A DNA stretch of 64,000 nt from Saccharopolyspora endophytica (GTDB lineage Bacteria > Actinomycetota > Actinomycetes > Mycobacteriales > Pseudonocardiaceae): assembly GCF_018070075.1 (NCBI RefSeq), contig NZ_JAGPXE010000002.1, positions 682,001-746,000 of the forward strand. The letters run 5' to 3'. A program made the translations under genes and the position numbers. This document shows, one piece after another, positions 7,737 through 17,460 of this stretch. Within the stretch, counting starts at the first letter, position 1. Each line of letters begins with the position of its first letter. The notes below the pieces were generated by a model. The model ran no database searches. It was not told the origin of the DNA and saw nothing but the letters and a program-made list of their open reading frames with translations.

Positions 7737-9395
7737 TCAGTTCTCGGCCTCGGCCGCGAGGTCCAGGGCGGCCACGTAGCCGAAGGTCATGGCCGGGCCG
7801 ATCGTCGCTCCGGCTCCCGCGTAGGTGGAGCCCATCACCGCCGCGCTCGCGTTGCCCGCGGCGTAGAGGCCGGGGATGGTCGAGCCGTCCTCCCGCAGCA
7901 CCCGGGCGCGGGCGTCGGTGCGCAATCCGCCCTTCGTGCCCAGGTCGCCGGGCACGATCTTGATCGCGTGGAACGGCGCGACCTCCAGCGGAGCCAGGCT
8001 CGGGTTGGGCAGCCGCGGGTCGCCGTAGTACCGGTCGTAGGCGCTCTCGCCGCGGCGGAAGTCCTCGTCGGTACCCTTCTCGGCGAAGCCGTTGAACCGC
8101 TGCACGGTCGCGCGCAGCTGGTCGGCGGGCACCTCGATCTTGGCCGCCAGCTCGTCGAGGGTCCGCGCGGTGTGCACGATCCCGGCCTTGTACCAGCGAC
8201 CGGGGAAGCGCTGGCGCGGTGGCAGTCCGGCGAAGGTGTAGTTGTTGCGGTAGCGCTGGTCGGCGACCAGCCACGACGGGATGTGCGACACCCCGGTCTC
8301 GTGCCCGCGGTACATCGCGTGCACCGCGTCGACGTACGGCGTCGCCTCGTTGACGTACCGCTGACCCGCGGCGTTGACCAGGACGCAGCCGGGCAGGTTG
8401 CGCTCGGACAGGCAGAAGTACGGGCCGCGGGGGAGCGGGATCGACGGGCCCCACCACGCGTCGTCCATCAGGTCCACGTCCGCGCCGAGCCGTTGACCGG
8501 CCTCGATGCCGTCGCCTGTGTTGGACTCGGCGCCCACGGTCCAGTCGGTGCCGATCGGCTCTCGCTGGAACTGCTTGCGCATCCGCTCGTTCTTCTCGAA
8601 ACCGCCCGCCGCCATGATCACGCCGAGCCGGGCGCGGACGAGCACCTCCTCGTCGCCGCGCTGCACGCGCACACCGGTGACCGCGCCCTCCTCGACGTGC
8701 AGCTCGGTCAGCGGGCTGTTGAGCCACACCGGCACGTCCGCGCGCAGCAGCCCGGCGCGCAGGCCGGCGGCCAGGGCTTGGCCCAGCGCGAGCAGCGGGC
8801 GCTTGGTGGCCAGCGAGACCACCCGGCGCAAACCGACCTTGGCGGAGGTGAACATGCCGCGCGGGTGGCGGGCGATGAGGTTCATCCACTTGTACTCGGC
8901 CGCGGTGACCGTGATCCCGGCCGGTGCGGGCAGGTACGGGGGTTGCAGGTTGGCCAGCTCGTCGCCGAGCAGCTTGCCGTTGAACGGCTTGGGTTCCAGC
9001 GTGCGGCCCTCGGGGAGGCCGCCGGGGGTCTCCGGGTAGTAGTCGGAGTAGCCGGGGATCCACTTCAGCTTCAGCGGGGTCCGGCGCAGCACCAGCGAGA
9101 CCATGTCGGGACCGTGCGACAGCAGCGCTTCGCGCCGGTCGGCGGCGATCTCGTCGCCGATCAGGTGCCGCAGGTAGGTCGCGGCCTTCTCCGGGCTGTC
9201 CCCGGAGTTCGCGCGCCGCAGCACCTCGTTGTGCGGGGCCCAGACGGCGCCGCCGGAACGCGCGGTGGAGCCGCCGAAGTAGCGGTCCTTCTCCACGACC
9301 AGCACCGACAACCCCCGGTCCGCCGCGGTGAGCGCGGCGGTCATCCCGGCGGCGCCGGAGCCGACCACGACGACATCGAAGGTCGCTTCTGTCAT
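7737..9395 (-). CDS. kstD: 3-ketosteroid delta1-dehydrogenase
   Basis: A 552-residue FAD enzyme that introduces the C1-C2 double bond in the steroid A ring, the step that with KshAB opens ring B. The Rossmann motif GSGAAG is at residues 12-17, followed by EKDRYFGGSTARSGGAVW. GYSDYYPETPGG includes a tyrosine at residue 119, matching the family's catalytic Tyr119. NEATPYVDA and, near the C-terminus, GSTYAGAGATIGPAMTFGY supply the other conserved tyrosines. Length and sequence fit KstD rather than generic fumarate reductases. It is the first gene of a leftward operon and has a KstR site at 9423-9436. Confidence 0.93.
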   Translation of the reverse strand: MTEATFDVVVVGSGAAGMTAALTAADRGLSVLVVEKDRYFGGSTARSGGAVWAPHNEVLRRANSGDSPEKAATYLRHLIGDEIAADRREALLSHGPDMVSLVLRRTPLKLKWIPGYSDYYPETPGGLPEGRTLEPKPFNGKLLGDELANLQPPYLPAPAGITVTAAEYKWMNLIARHPRGMFTSAKVGLRRVVSLATKRPLLALGQALAAGLRAGLLRADVPVWLNSPLTELHVEEGAVTGVRVQRGDEEVLVRARLGVIMAAGGFEKNERMRKQFQREPIGTDWTVGAESNTGDGIEAGQRLGADVDLMDDAWWGPSIPLPRGPYFCLSERNLPGCVLVNAAGQRYVNEATPYVDAVHAMYRGHETGVSHIPSWLVADQRYRNNYTFAGLPPRQRFPGRWYKAGIVHTARTLDELAAKIEVPADQLRATVQRFNGFAEKGTDEDFRRGESAYDRYYGDPRLPNPSLAPLEVAPFHAIKIVPGDLGTKGGLRTDARARVLREDGSTIPGLYAAGNASAAVMGSTYAGAGATIGPAMTFGYVAALDLAAEAEN

Positions 9396-9422
9396 GGCAC
9401 CTCCATGTGGGCCTCGCGATAC

Positions 9423-9436
9423 TGAAACAGGTTATA
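9423..9436. promoter_or_regulatory. KstR operator, kstD side of the divergent promoter
   Basis: TGAAACAGGTTATA matches all 8 fixed positions of TNNAACNNGTTNNA. It lies 28 bases upstream of the kstD start. The same 14-mer occurs at 27238-27251 upstream of kshA. Confidence 0.8.
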
Positions 9437-9473
9437 GTTTTGATGGCTCCGATGCTACGGTTCGACGCGATTT

Positions 9474-9488
9474 CCGTTGTCACAACGG
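9474..9488. repeat. 15-base inverted repeat in the kstD promoter region
   Basis: CCGTTGT-c-ACAACGG, perfect 7-base arms around one base, between the two KstR-type sites. It could be an extra operator or a transcription-start feature; nothing else identifies it. Confidence 0.35.
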
Positions 9489-9500
9489 CGGCGCGACAGT

Positions 9501-9514
9501 GAGAACTTGTTGCA
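9501..9514. promoter_or_regulatory. KstR-type operator, flavoprotein side
   Basis: GAGAACTTGTTGCA matches 7 of 8 fixed positions of the KstR operator. It lies 20 bases upstream of the ATG at 9534, giving each divergent gene its own site. Confidence 0.55.
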
Positions 9515-9533
9515 TGTGTCTGGAGGGGTGCGG

Positions 9534-11123
9534 ATGTCTGGGCAGTGGGACGAGGAGGTCGACGTCCTCGTCGTCGGCTTCGGCGGAGCGGGTGCCTGCG
9601 CGGCGATCGAGGCCGTCGACAACGGCGCGTCGGTGCTCGCGCTGGACCGCTTCACCGGTGGCGGGGCCACCTCGATCAGCGGCGGCATCGTCTACGCCGG
9701 CGGCGGCACCTCGCACCAGAAGGCGGCCGGGTTCGAGGACTCCGTCGAGGACATGCTGGAGTACTTGCGCCTGGAGACCGAGGGCGCGGTGTCCGACGAA
9801 ACCCTGCGCAGGTTCTGCGAGAACAGCGTGGCCAACCTGGAATGGCTGGAGTCGCACGGGGTTCCGTTCAACTCCAGCTTCTGCCCCTACAAGACGTCGT
9901 ACCCGACCAACGACCACTACCTGTACTACTCCGGCAACGAGATCACCCCGCCCTACCGCGACAAGGCCAAGCCCGCGCCGCGCGGGCATCGGGTCCACGG
10001 CAAGGGGACCTCGGGCAAGGGCATGACCGACAACCTCGACGCCTCGGCGCGCATGCGCGGTGTGCGGGTGTGGACCCAGACCTCGGTCACCGAACTGCTC
10101 ACCGACGACTCCGGCCGCGTCGTCGGCGCCGAGTGCAGGCAGGTCAAGCCGGGTCTGGCGCGCACCGCGCACCGGCTGCTGTCGACGTGGAACCGCAAGC
10201 TCAACATCTACTACCGGCCGCTGGGCAAGCAGCTGGACAAGCCGATCCGGCGGATCGAGCAGCGCCACAGCACCGTCAAGCGGGTGCGGGCGAGGAGCGG
10301 AGTCGTGCTGGCCGCCGGGGGATTCGCGTTCAACCGCGAGATGCTCGCCGAGCACGCCCCGAACTACCGCAAGGGCTCGGCGATCGGCACCATCGGCGAC
10401 GACGGCAGCGGCATCCGGCTCGGCGAGAGCGTCGGCGGCGCGACCGCGCGCATGCACCGGGTCTCGGCGTGGCGGTTCATCAACCCGCCGCTGGAGATGG
10501 TCAAGGGCGTGCTGGTGGACCGGGCGGGGGAGCGGTTCGTCAACGAGCTGATGTACGGCGCCAAGGTCGGCGACCGCATGGTCAACGAGCACGACGGCCA
10601 CGCGTACCTGGTCCTCGACCAGCGCATCCTCGACGAGGCGAAGAAGCAGCTGCCCAGCCAGACGCTGTGGTTCCAGCGCCTGCAGATGGAGATCCTGTTC
10701 CGCTCCGCCCACCACAGGGCCGACAGCATCGCCGAGCTCGCGGGCAAGGTCGGCATCGCCGAGGACGCGCTGCGGCGCACCGTTTCCGCCTACAACGAGG
10801 TGGCCCGCGCGGGTGGCGAAGACGAGTGGGGCAAGGCCGCCGAGTACGTGCAGGCGATCGACAGCGGGCCGTACTACGCCTTCGACTGCTCGCTGCGCTC
10901 GCAGATGGGCTACCCGTGCCCGATGATCACCCTCGGCGGCCTCACGGTCGACGAGGTGTCGGGCCTGGTCACCCGCGAGGACGGGACGACGGTCCCCGGC
11001 CTGTACGCGGCCGGGCGCAACGCCTCCGGCATCTGCTCGGAGTCCTACGTCAGCGGCCTGTCCATCGCCGACTGCGTGTACTCCGGCCGCCGCGCGGGCC
11101 ACTCCGCCGCCACGGCGTCCTGA
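9534..11123 (+). CDS. KstD-like FAD-dependent dehydrogenase
   Basis: A 529-residue flavoprotein of the fumarate reductase/3-ketosteroid dehydrogenase family, divergent from true KstD. The FAD motif is GFGGAG (residues about 13-18), followed by GGGATSISGGIVYAGGGT. The C-terminal part has GLYAAGRNASGICSESYVSG, in which the tyrosine may take the place of KstD's catalytic C-terminal tyrosine. The ATG at 9534 was chosen over an upstream in-frame start because GGAGGGG lies 7 bases before it. Related enzymes include delta4-(5-alpha)-ketosteroid dehydrogenases, a plausible but unproven role here. It is a single-gene unit ended by the hairpin at 11127-11170. Confidence 0.82.
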   Translation: MSGQWDEEVDVLVVGFGGAGACAAIEAVDNGASVLALDRFTGGGATSISGGIVYAGGGTSHQKAAGFEDSVEDMLEYLRLETEGAVSDETLRRFCENSVANLEWLESHGVPFNSSFCPYKTSYPTNDHYLYYSGNEITPPYRDKAKPAPRGHRVHGKGTSGKGMTDNLDASARMRGVRVWTQTSVTELLTDDSGRVVGAECRQVKPGLARTAHRLLSTWNRKLNIYYRPLGKQLDKPIRRIEQRHSTVKRVRARSGVVLAAGGFAFNREMLAEHAPNYRKGSAIGTIGDDGSGIRLGESVGGATARMHRVSAWRFINPPLEMVKGVLVDRAGERFVNELMYGAKVGDRMVNEHDGHAYLVLDQRILDEAKKQLPSQTLWFQRLQMEILFRSAHHRADSIAELAGKVGIAEDALRRTVSAYNEVARAGGEDEWGKAAEYVQAIDSGPYYAFDCSLRSQMGYPCPMITLGGLTVDEVSGLVTREDGTTVPGLYAAGRNASGICSESYVSGLSIADCVYSGRRAGHSAATAS

Positions 11124-11126
11124 CCC

Positions 11127-11170
11127 GGCCCGGGTGGGGTGACCACCGCCGTGGTCGCCCCACCCGGGCC
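11127..11170. terminator. Bidirectional terminator between convergent genes
   Basis: A 20-bp stem (11127-11146 with 11151-11170) and a 4-base loop, interrupted only by one G-T pair. It serves both the flavoprotein gene and kshB, whose coding region ends at 11172. Confidence 0.8.
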
Positions 11171-11171
11171 G

Positions 11172-12200
11172 TCAGTCGTAGTCGACCTTGACCTTGGCGG
11201 TCTTGGGCAGGGACTGGCAGGCCAGGACGTAGCCCTCGTCGAGGTCCTCCTGCTCGAGGACCTGGTTGTTGACCATCGTGACCTCGCCCTCGGTCACCCG
11301 GCACTCGCAGGCAGCGCAGATGCCCTCGGAGCAGGACGAGGGGGCCGGGACGCCGTTGTCCTTGAGGAGGTCGAGCAGCCGCTTGTCGGCGGGCCAGGTG
11401 AACGTGTGGTCCTCGCCGTCGATCGTCACCTCGACCACCGAGTCCTCCGGCCGGGACTGCTCGTTCGCGGGTTCGGCCGGGGTCGCGGCGTCGAAGGGGT
11501 TCCCGGCCAGCGAGGCGAAGCGCTCCAGGTGGATGGCCGACTTCGGGAACCCCGCTTCGCGCAGCGCCTTCCGCGTGGCGTCCATGAACGGCTTCGGACC
11601 GCAGAGGAACGCGTCGTGCTCCGGGAACGCGCCGGCCAGCGACTGCAACGCGTCCTGGTTCGGCAGCCCTTGCACGGATTCCAGCCAGTGCAGCACCAGC
11701 AGGCGTCCGGGGTGCGCGGCGGTGAGCTCGGTGAGCTCCCGGGCGAAGATCACCGAGTTCTCGTCGCGGTTGGCGTAGACGAGCACGACCCGGCCGGTCC
11801 CGGTGGCCAGCGCCGATTTCAGGATCGACATGATCGGCGTGATACCGCTGCCCGCCGCGAACAGCAGCAGGTCGTCCTCCAGCGACTTCGGGGTGAACAC
11901 CCCGGCCGGTTCCAGCACGTCGAGCTCGGTGCCCGCGGCGACGTGGTCGCAGATCCAGTTCGAGGCGTAGCCGTCTGCGGTGCGCTTGACCGTGACGGCC
12001 AGCCGTCCGTCGGTGACCGGTGAGCTCGACAAGGAGTAGGCGCGGGCCACCGAACCGCAGCGGTCGCTGGGGATCCGCAGCGTCAGGAACTGACCCGGCC
12101 GGTAGGGCAGGCGGGTGGTGTCGACGTCGAAGACCACTGAGCGGGCGTCGGCCGTCTCCTCGACGACCTCGGCCACCCGCAGCCGGTGGAACTCAGGCAT
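11172..12200 (-). CDS. kshB: 3-ketosteroid 9-alpha-hydroxylase, ferredoxin reductase component KshB
   Basis: A 342-residue FNR-type reductase that passes electrons from NADH through FAD and a [2Fe-2S] cluster to KshA. The FAD motif RAYSLSSSP is in the first 60 residues, and GSGITPIMSIL is the pyridine-nucleotide site. The C-terminal plant-type ferredoxin domain has PAPSSCSEGICAACECRV followed by a distal cysteine in VLACQSL. Domain order (FAD, NAD, 2Fe-2S) and length fit KshB/HmpB. It is the second gene of a leftward pair with a thioesterase, 18 bases after that stop, and the operator upstream of the pair is a perfect KstR site. Confidence 0.92.
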   Translation of the reverse strand: MPEFHRLRVAEVVEETADARSVVFDVDTTRLPYRPGQFLTLRIPSDRCGSVARAYSLSSSPVTDGRLAVTVKRTADGYASNWICDHVAAGTELDVLEPAGVFTPKSLEDDLLLFAAGSGITPIMSILKSALATGTGRVVLVYANRDENSVIFARELTELTAAHPGRLLVLHWLESVQGLPNQDALQSLAGAFPEHDAFLCGPKPFMDATRKALREAGFPKSAIHLERFASLAGNPFDAATPAEPANEQSRPEDSVVEVTIDGEDHTFTWPADKRLLDLLKDNGVPAPSSCSEGICAACECRVTEGEVTMVNNQVLEQEDLDEGYVLACQSLPKTAKVKVDYD

Positions 12201-12218
12201 CGCAAGTCTCCTCGCTGG

Positions 12219-12848
12219 TCAGTAGGTCACCAGGATCGCGCTGGCCTCGGCCGTGGTCTCGCCGTCGGCGACGATCTCGCCGGTGGCGAAGACCTTGCGG
12301 CCCTCCTTGCCGGTGAACCGCGCGTTGATGGTCAGCGGCACGCCGTGCGGGGTGCCGCGCCGGTAGTCCACGGTCAGCGACACCGTCATCGCCGGATGGC
12401 CTGCCACCGCCACCGCCCGGCCTACGGCGTGGTCGAGCAGCGAGGCCACCCAGCCGCCGTGCACGCGCCCGGGCGGACCCTCGTAGGCCGCGCCGAGCAA
12501 CGCGGTCGAGGAGGTCGCCCCGGATTCGTCGATCTCCAAGCCCACCATGGGCGGCGCGAGCGGGTTGCCGGGGCCCTCGACCGGGTTGTGCACGCTGACC
12601 TGGTTGCCGTCCAGGTAGGACAGCAGCAGCGGCTCCTCGCGGGTGCGTTCGCGCAGCAGCTCGGTGGCCGCGGTGACGTGCTCGGCGGCGGCGCGCAGGT
12701 CCTCGGCTGCGACGTCGGTGTGCACGCCGGCCTCGACGAGCTCGCGGATCCGCGCTGCCAGCAGGGTCGTCTCGGCCGGGATCGCCGGGAGGACCGGGGC
12801 GTGTCCCGCCGCCGGTGGGGAGGTCGTGCCTGGTCTCTTGTCGGTCAT
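12219..12848 (-). CDS. PaaI-type hotdog thioesterase
   Basis: A 209-residue protein with a C-terminal hotdog thioesterase domain: the helix motif GGWVASLLDHAVGRAV is at about residues 130-146 and follows GRVH, a typical PaaI/4HBT arrangement. The first 80 residues are helical and specific to actinobacterial relatives. It probably hydrolyses a steroid-derived acyl-CoA to recycle CoA, but the substrate is unknown. It starts at ATG 12848 after GAGGGGA and has a perfect KstR palindrome 29 bases upstream. Co-transcription with kshB is likely from the 18-base gap. Confidence 0.8.
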   Translation of the reverse strand: MTDKRPGTTSPPAAGHAPVLPAIPAETTLLAARIRELVEAGVHTDVAAEDLRAAAEHVTAATELLRERTREEPLLLSYLDGNQVSVHNPVEGPGNPLAPPMVGLEIDESGATSSTALLGAAYEGPPGRVHGGWVASLLDHAVGRAVAVAGHPAMTVSLTVDYRRGTPHGVPLTINARFTGKEGRKVFATGEIVADGETTAEASAILVTY

Positions 12849-12876
12849 CCGGTGGTCCCCTCGTGCGCCGAATATC

Positions 12877-12890
12877 TAGAACATGTTCTA
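12877..12890. promoter_or_regulatory. Perfect KstR palindrome, thioesterase-kshB operon
   Basis: TAGAACATGTTCTA: all 8 fixed positions match and both 6-base arms are perfectly symmetrical. It is the best operator in the window. Confidence 0.85.
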
Positions 12891-12933
12891 TGGCTCGATT
12901 ATGCTGTGTCAAACGGGAGGTTCGCAGGGTCGA

Positions 12934-12947
12934 GGAAACCGGTTCTA
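12934..12947. promoter_or_regulatory. KstR-type operator upstream of the ALDH operon
   Basis: GGAAACCGGTTCTA matches 7 of 8 fixed positions. It lies between the leftward thioesterase promoter and the rightward aldehyde dehydrogenase gene, so both could be affected. Confidence 0.5.
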
Positions 12948-12986
12948 TTGAGGGAGGGCCTTGTGGGCCGGAAACGTGGACTTTAG

Positions 12987-13004
12987 TCTTGACACGTGTC
13001 TAGA
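12987..13004. promoter_or_regulatory. GACACGTGTC palindrome in front of the ALDH operon
   Basis: An 18-base near-perfect palindrome with a perfect 10-base centre, GACACGTGTC, ending 17 bases before the aldehyde dehydrogenase start. It shares TNGACAYGTGTCNA with the palindrome at the P450 start (22221-22234) and differs from the KstR operator, so a second TetR-like regulator is suspected. Confidence 0.55.
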
Positions 13005-13021
13005 AACCGGATGTGGTGCCG

Positions 13022-14485
<1,464 letters not shown>

Positions 14486-14571
14486 GCAGGCCAGGAGTCG
14501 TTCCCCTTCGGGGTCTCGGCCACCGGCACCGCCGAGCAGAGCGATTCCTCAACAATTCCCAGGAGGACGCA

Positions 14572-15324
14572 ATGGGGCGTTTCGAAGGCAAGGTCGCGGT
14601 GGTCACCGGGGCCGCGCAGGGCATCGGTGAGGCCTACGCGCGAGCGCTGGCGGCCGAGGGAGCGAGCGTCGTGGTCGCCGACCTCAACACGACCTCCGGT
14701 GAGAAGGTCGCGAAGGAGATCAACGCCGAGGGCGGCACCGCCGCGTTCGTGGAGGTCGACGTCTCCTCACCCGAATCCACCGCCGCGATGGCGGCTTTCG
14801 CCGTCGAGCGGTTCGGCGGCATCGACCACCTGGTGAACAACGCCGCCATCTACGGCGGCATGAAGCTGGACCTGCTGTGCACGGTGGACTGGGACTACTA
14901 CAAGAAGTTCCTGGGCGTGAACGTGGATGGCGCGCTGCTGTGCACCAGGGCCTGCCTGCCGCACATGCAGGAACGCGGCGGCGGTTCCATCGTCAACCAG
15001 TCCTCCACGGCGGCCTGGGTCTACTCCGGCTTCTACGGGCTGGCCAAGGTCGCGGTCAACGGGCTCACCCAGCAGCTCGCGCACGAGATCGGCGGCATGG
15101 GCGTGCGGATCAACGCCATCGCGCCCGGCCCGATCGACACCGAGGCCACCCGTGAGACCACCCCGCCGGAGATGGTCAAGGCGATCGTCAAGGGCATGGC
15201 GCTCAAGCGCGTGGGGCAGCCCGAGGACCTGGTGGGGATGTGCCTGTTCCTGCTGTCGGAGGAAGCGGGCTGGGTCACCGGGCAGATCTTCAACGTCGAC
15301 GGCGGGCAGGTGATCCGCTCGTGA
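14572..15324 (+). CDS. Short-chain dehydrogenase/reductase
   Basis: A 250-residue classical SDR. The NAD(P) motif TGAAQGIG is at residues 12-19, NNAAIYGG is the structural Asn motif, a Ser follows in VNQSSTAAW, and the catalytic pair is in SGFYGLAKVAVNG (YxxxK). The C-terminus GQIFNVDGG is typical. It probably interconverts a hydroxyl and keto group on a CoA thioester or steroid. It starts at ATG 14572 after AGGAGG, and its stop overlaps the GTG of the next gene by four bases, so translation is coupled. Confidence 0.87.
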   Translation: MGRFEGKVAVVTGAAQGIGEAYARALAAEGASVVVADLNTTSGEKVAKEINAEGGTAAFVEVDVSSPESTAAMAAFAVERFGGIDHLVNNAAIYGGMKLDLLCTVDWDYYKKFLGVNVDGALLCTRACLPHMQERGGGSIVNQSSTAAWVYSGFYGLAKVAVNGLTQQLAHEIGGMGVRINAIAPGPIDTEATRETTPPEMVKAIVKGMALKRVGQPEDLVGMCLFLLSEEAGWVTGQIFNVDGGQVIRS

Positions 15325-16175
15325 GCGCGGTCGGATTCGTCGGGCTCGGGCAGATCGGTGCTCCGATGGCCCGCAATCTGCTGACCTGGCCGGACGGGCT
15401 CGTCGTCCACGACGTCCGCCCGGAGGTCGTCGCGACGTTCGTCGAAGGCGGTGCCCGGGCGGCCACCTCCCCGAAGGAGGTCGCCCGCCAGGCCGACGTC
15501 ATCTCGGTGATGGTGCGCGACGACGCGCAGGTCGAGGAGGTGGTGTGCGGTCCGGACGGGCTGCTCGCCGGGGCCGCCGAGGGGACGGTCCTGGCCATCC
15601 ACTCCACGATCGGCGAGACCACCGCGCCCCGGCTCGCGGAACTGGCCGCGCTGCACCGGGTGTCGGTGGTGGACGCGCCGGTCAGCGGCGGTGCCGTCGG
15701 TGCCGACCGGGCGGACCTGGCCGTCATGGTCGGCGGCTCGGCGGACGCGTTCCAGCGCTGCGAAGCCGTTTTCGGGCATTGGGCCGGACTCGTCGTGCAC
15801 GCCGGCGAGGTCGGCGCCGGAACCCGCTGCAAGCTGGCCCGCAACCTGCTGCACTTCGTGGCCTTCACCGCCGCCGCCGAGGCCCAGCGGCTCGCCGAAG
15901 CCGCCGGCATCGACCTGCGTGAGCTCGGCCAGATCGTGCGGCACACCGACGCCATCACCGGTGGGCCCGGAGCGATCATGCTGCGCGGCGACACCGCGCA
16001 GCTGGACCCCACGGACAACTGGTACCCGATCTTGCGCAACGTCAGCGAACTCGGCGAGAAGGACCTCGCGCTGGCCCTGCGGCTCGGTGAACGGCTCGGC
16101 GTCGAGCTGCCGCTGGGGGCGAGGGCGCTGCGCGACCTGGCTGCCGGGCTCGGCGTGGCGAAGGAGGACGCATGA
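15321..16175 (+). CDS. NAD-binding 3-hydroxyisobutyrate dehydrogenase-family protein
   Basis: A 284-residue beta-hydroxyacid dehydrogenase. GFVGLGQIGAPMARNL at the N-terminus is the Rossmann and signature motif; DAPVSGGAVGA is the substrate-binding motif; and GAGTRCKLARNLLHF holds the catalytic lysine region. Start GTG 15321 overlaps the SDR stop (GTGA), and its own stop overlaps the next ATG (ATGA). This family oxidises 3-hydroxyisobutyrate, tartronate semialdehyde and similar acids. Within this operon the substrate may be a small hydroxy-acid formed after ring or side-chain cleavage, but that is inference. Confidence 0.85.
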   Translation: MSAVGFVGLGQIGAPMARNLLTWPDGLVVHDVRPEVVATFVEGGARAATSPKEVARQADVISVMVRDDAQVEEVVCGPDGLLAGAAEGTVLAIHSTIGETTAPRLAELAALHRVSVVDAPVSGGAVGADRADLAVMVGGSADAFQRCEAVFGHWAGLVVHAGEVGAGTRCKLARNLLHFVAFTAAAEAQRLAEAAGIDLRELGQIVRHTDAITGGPGAIMLRGDTAQLDPTDNWYPILRNVSELGEKDLALALRLGERLGVELPLGARALRDLAAGLGVAKEDA

Positions 16176-16531
16176 GCGATGAGCAGCGACAACGGGGCCT
16201 GGCCAAGATGGGCGAGGTCTACGGCTGGGAGGTCTCCGACGGGCCGGGCGACTTCTTCGCCGTCACCGTCGACCACCTCTTCGCCGAGATCTGGTCCCGG
16301 CCCGGGCTGAGCCTGCGCGATCGGCGGTTGCTGCTGCTGGGGGCGCTGGCCGCTCAGGGGCTCGACGACGTCGCCGACATCCAGGTGCGGGCGGCGCTGG
16401 GCAACGAGGAGCTGGACGCCGAGCAGCTGCGCGAGATCGGGTTGTTCCTGACGCACTACGTCGGCTGGCCGCTGGGCACGAAGTTCACCATGCGCATCGA
16501 GAAGATCCTCGGCGAAAAGGACCGCTCATGA
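16172..16531 (+). CDS. Carboxymuconolactone decarboxylase-family protein
   Basis: A 119-residue all-helical protein of the CMD/AhpD-like family. The C-terminal helix motif LFLTHYVGWPLGTKF corresponds to the family's HYxGWP region. No CxxC pair is present, so the thiol-peroxidase-partner function of AhpD is unlikely; the decarboxylase-like or an uncharacterised lyase role fits better. It overlaps the genes on both sides by four bases (ATGA), so it is made in fixed proportion with the HIBDH-like and LLM enzymes. Confidence 0.8.
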   Translation: MSDEQRQRGLAKMGEVYGWEVSDGPGDFFAVTVDHLFAEIWSRPGLSLRDRRLLLLGALAAQGLDDVADIQVRAALGNEELDAEQLREIGLFLTHYVGWPLGTKFTMRIEKILGEKDRS

Positions 16532-17379
16532 AGTACGGCATCGTGCAGTTCACCAGCGACCGCGGTCTGGCACCCGCGGTCGCCGCGAAAGCCGCTGAAG
16601 AGGCGGGTTTCGACTCCTTCTGGGTGCCCGAGCACACCCACATCCCGGTCAAGCGCGAGGCCGCGCACCCGGGCACCGGCACCGGGGAACTCCCCGACGA
16701 CCGCTACCTGCGGACCCTGGACCCGTGGGTGGCGCTGTCGACGGTCGCGGCGGTGACCTCGCGGATCCGGCTCGCCACCGCCGTGGCGCTGCCGGTGGAG
16801 CACGACCCGATCACCCTCGCCAAGACCATCGCCACGCTGGACCACCTCTCCGGCGGCCGGGTGAGCCTGGGAGCCGGGTTCGGCTGGAACATCGACGAGC
16901 TGACCCACCACGGCGTGCCCAAGGCCCGGCGCCGCACCGTGCTGCGCGAGTACCTGGAGGCCATGGAGCAGCTGTGGTCCCAGCAGGAAGCCGAGTACCA
17001 CGGTGAGCACGTCGATTTCGGCCCCAGCTGGGCCTGGCCGAAGCCGGTCCAGCAGCCGCGGCCTCCGGTCCTCATCGGTGCGGGCGGGACCGAGAAGACG
17101 TTCGGCTGGATCGCCCGCTCCGCCGACGGCTGGATCACCACCCCCACCGAGGGCGAGATCGACGACAAGGTCGCCGTCCTCCAGCGCACCTGGAAGGAAG
17201 CGGGCCGCGAGGGCCAACCCCAGATCATGGCGCTGTCGGGCAAACCCGACTTCGACGCGCTGTCCCGCTGGGAAGCGCTGGGCGTCACCGAAGTCCTCTT
17301 CGGGTTCCCGGAGAAGGGCGAGCAGTGGGTCGCGGAGTACTTCCACCGCCTCGCAGGCAAGCTCAACATCACCCGATAG
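16528..17379 (+). CDS. LLM-class F420-dependent oxidoreductase
   Basis: A 283-residue luciferase-like TIM-barrel protein. KYGIVQF at the start, FDSFWVPEHTHIP, the TSRIRLATAV strand and VSLGAGFGWN are hallmarks of the F420-using subgroup. It probably uses F420 (or FMN) to oxidise or reduce a degradation intermediate. It is the last gene of the ALDH operon, overlapping the CMD gene by four bases. It is followed by the paired palindromes at 17390-17449, which separate it from the convergent Ddn gene. KstR-regulated LLM enzymes are known in mycobacteria but the reaction is unresolved. Confidence 0.83.
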   Translation: MKYGIVQFTSDRGLAPAVAAKAAEEAGFDSFWVPEHTHIPVKREAAHPGTGTGELPDDRYLRTLDPWVALSTVAAVTSRIRLATAVALPVEHDPITLAKTIATLDHLSGGRVSLGAGFGWNIDELTHHGVPKARRRTVLREYLEAMEQLWSQQEAEYHGEHVDFGPSWAWPKPVQQPRPPVLIGAGGTEKTFGWIARSADGWITTPTEGEIDDKVAVLQRTWKEAGREGQPQIMALSGKPDFDALSRWEALGVTEVLFGFPEKGEQWVAEYFHRLAGKLNITR

Positions 17380-17389
17380 GACCAGGTTG

Positions 17390-17449
17390 TTCGAATTTCG
17401 CGCGAAATTCGAGTCGAAAGTTCTGGACTCGAATTTCGCGCGAAATTCG
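17390..17449. repeat. Two AATTTCGCGCGAAATT palindromes forming a long hairpin
   Basis: Copies at 17394-17409 and 17432-17447. With flanking GAGTC and GACTC they make 23-base perfect arms around a 10-base loop. It is located between the convergent LLM and Ddn genes, like the copies at 3719-3849, and is a likely two-way transcription terminator. Confidence 0.8.
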
Positions 17450-17460
17450 ACTGTGGCTGG

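Noticed and set aside
9477-9533. An upstream ATG for the KstD-like flavoprotein (19 extra residues)
   Set aside because: It would run through the KstR-type site and lacks a ribosome site, while ATG 9534 has GGAGGGG at good spacing.
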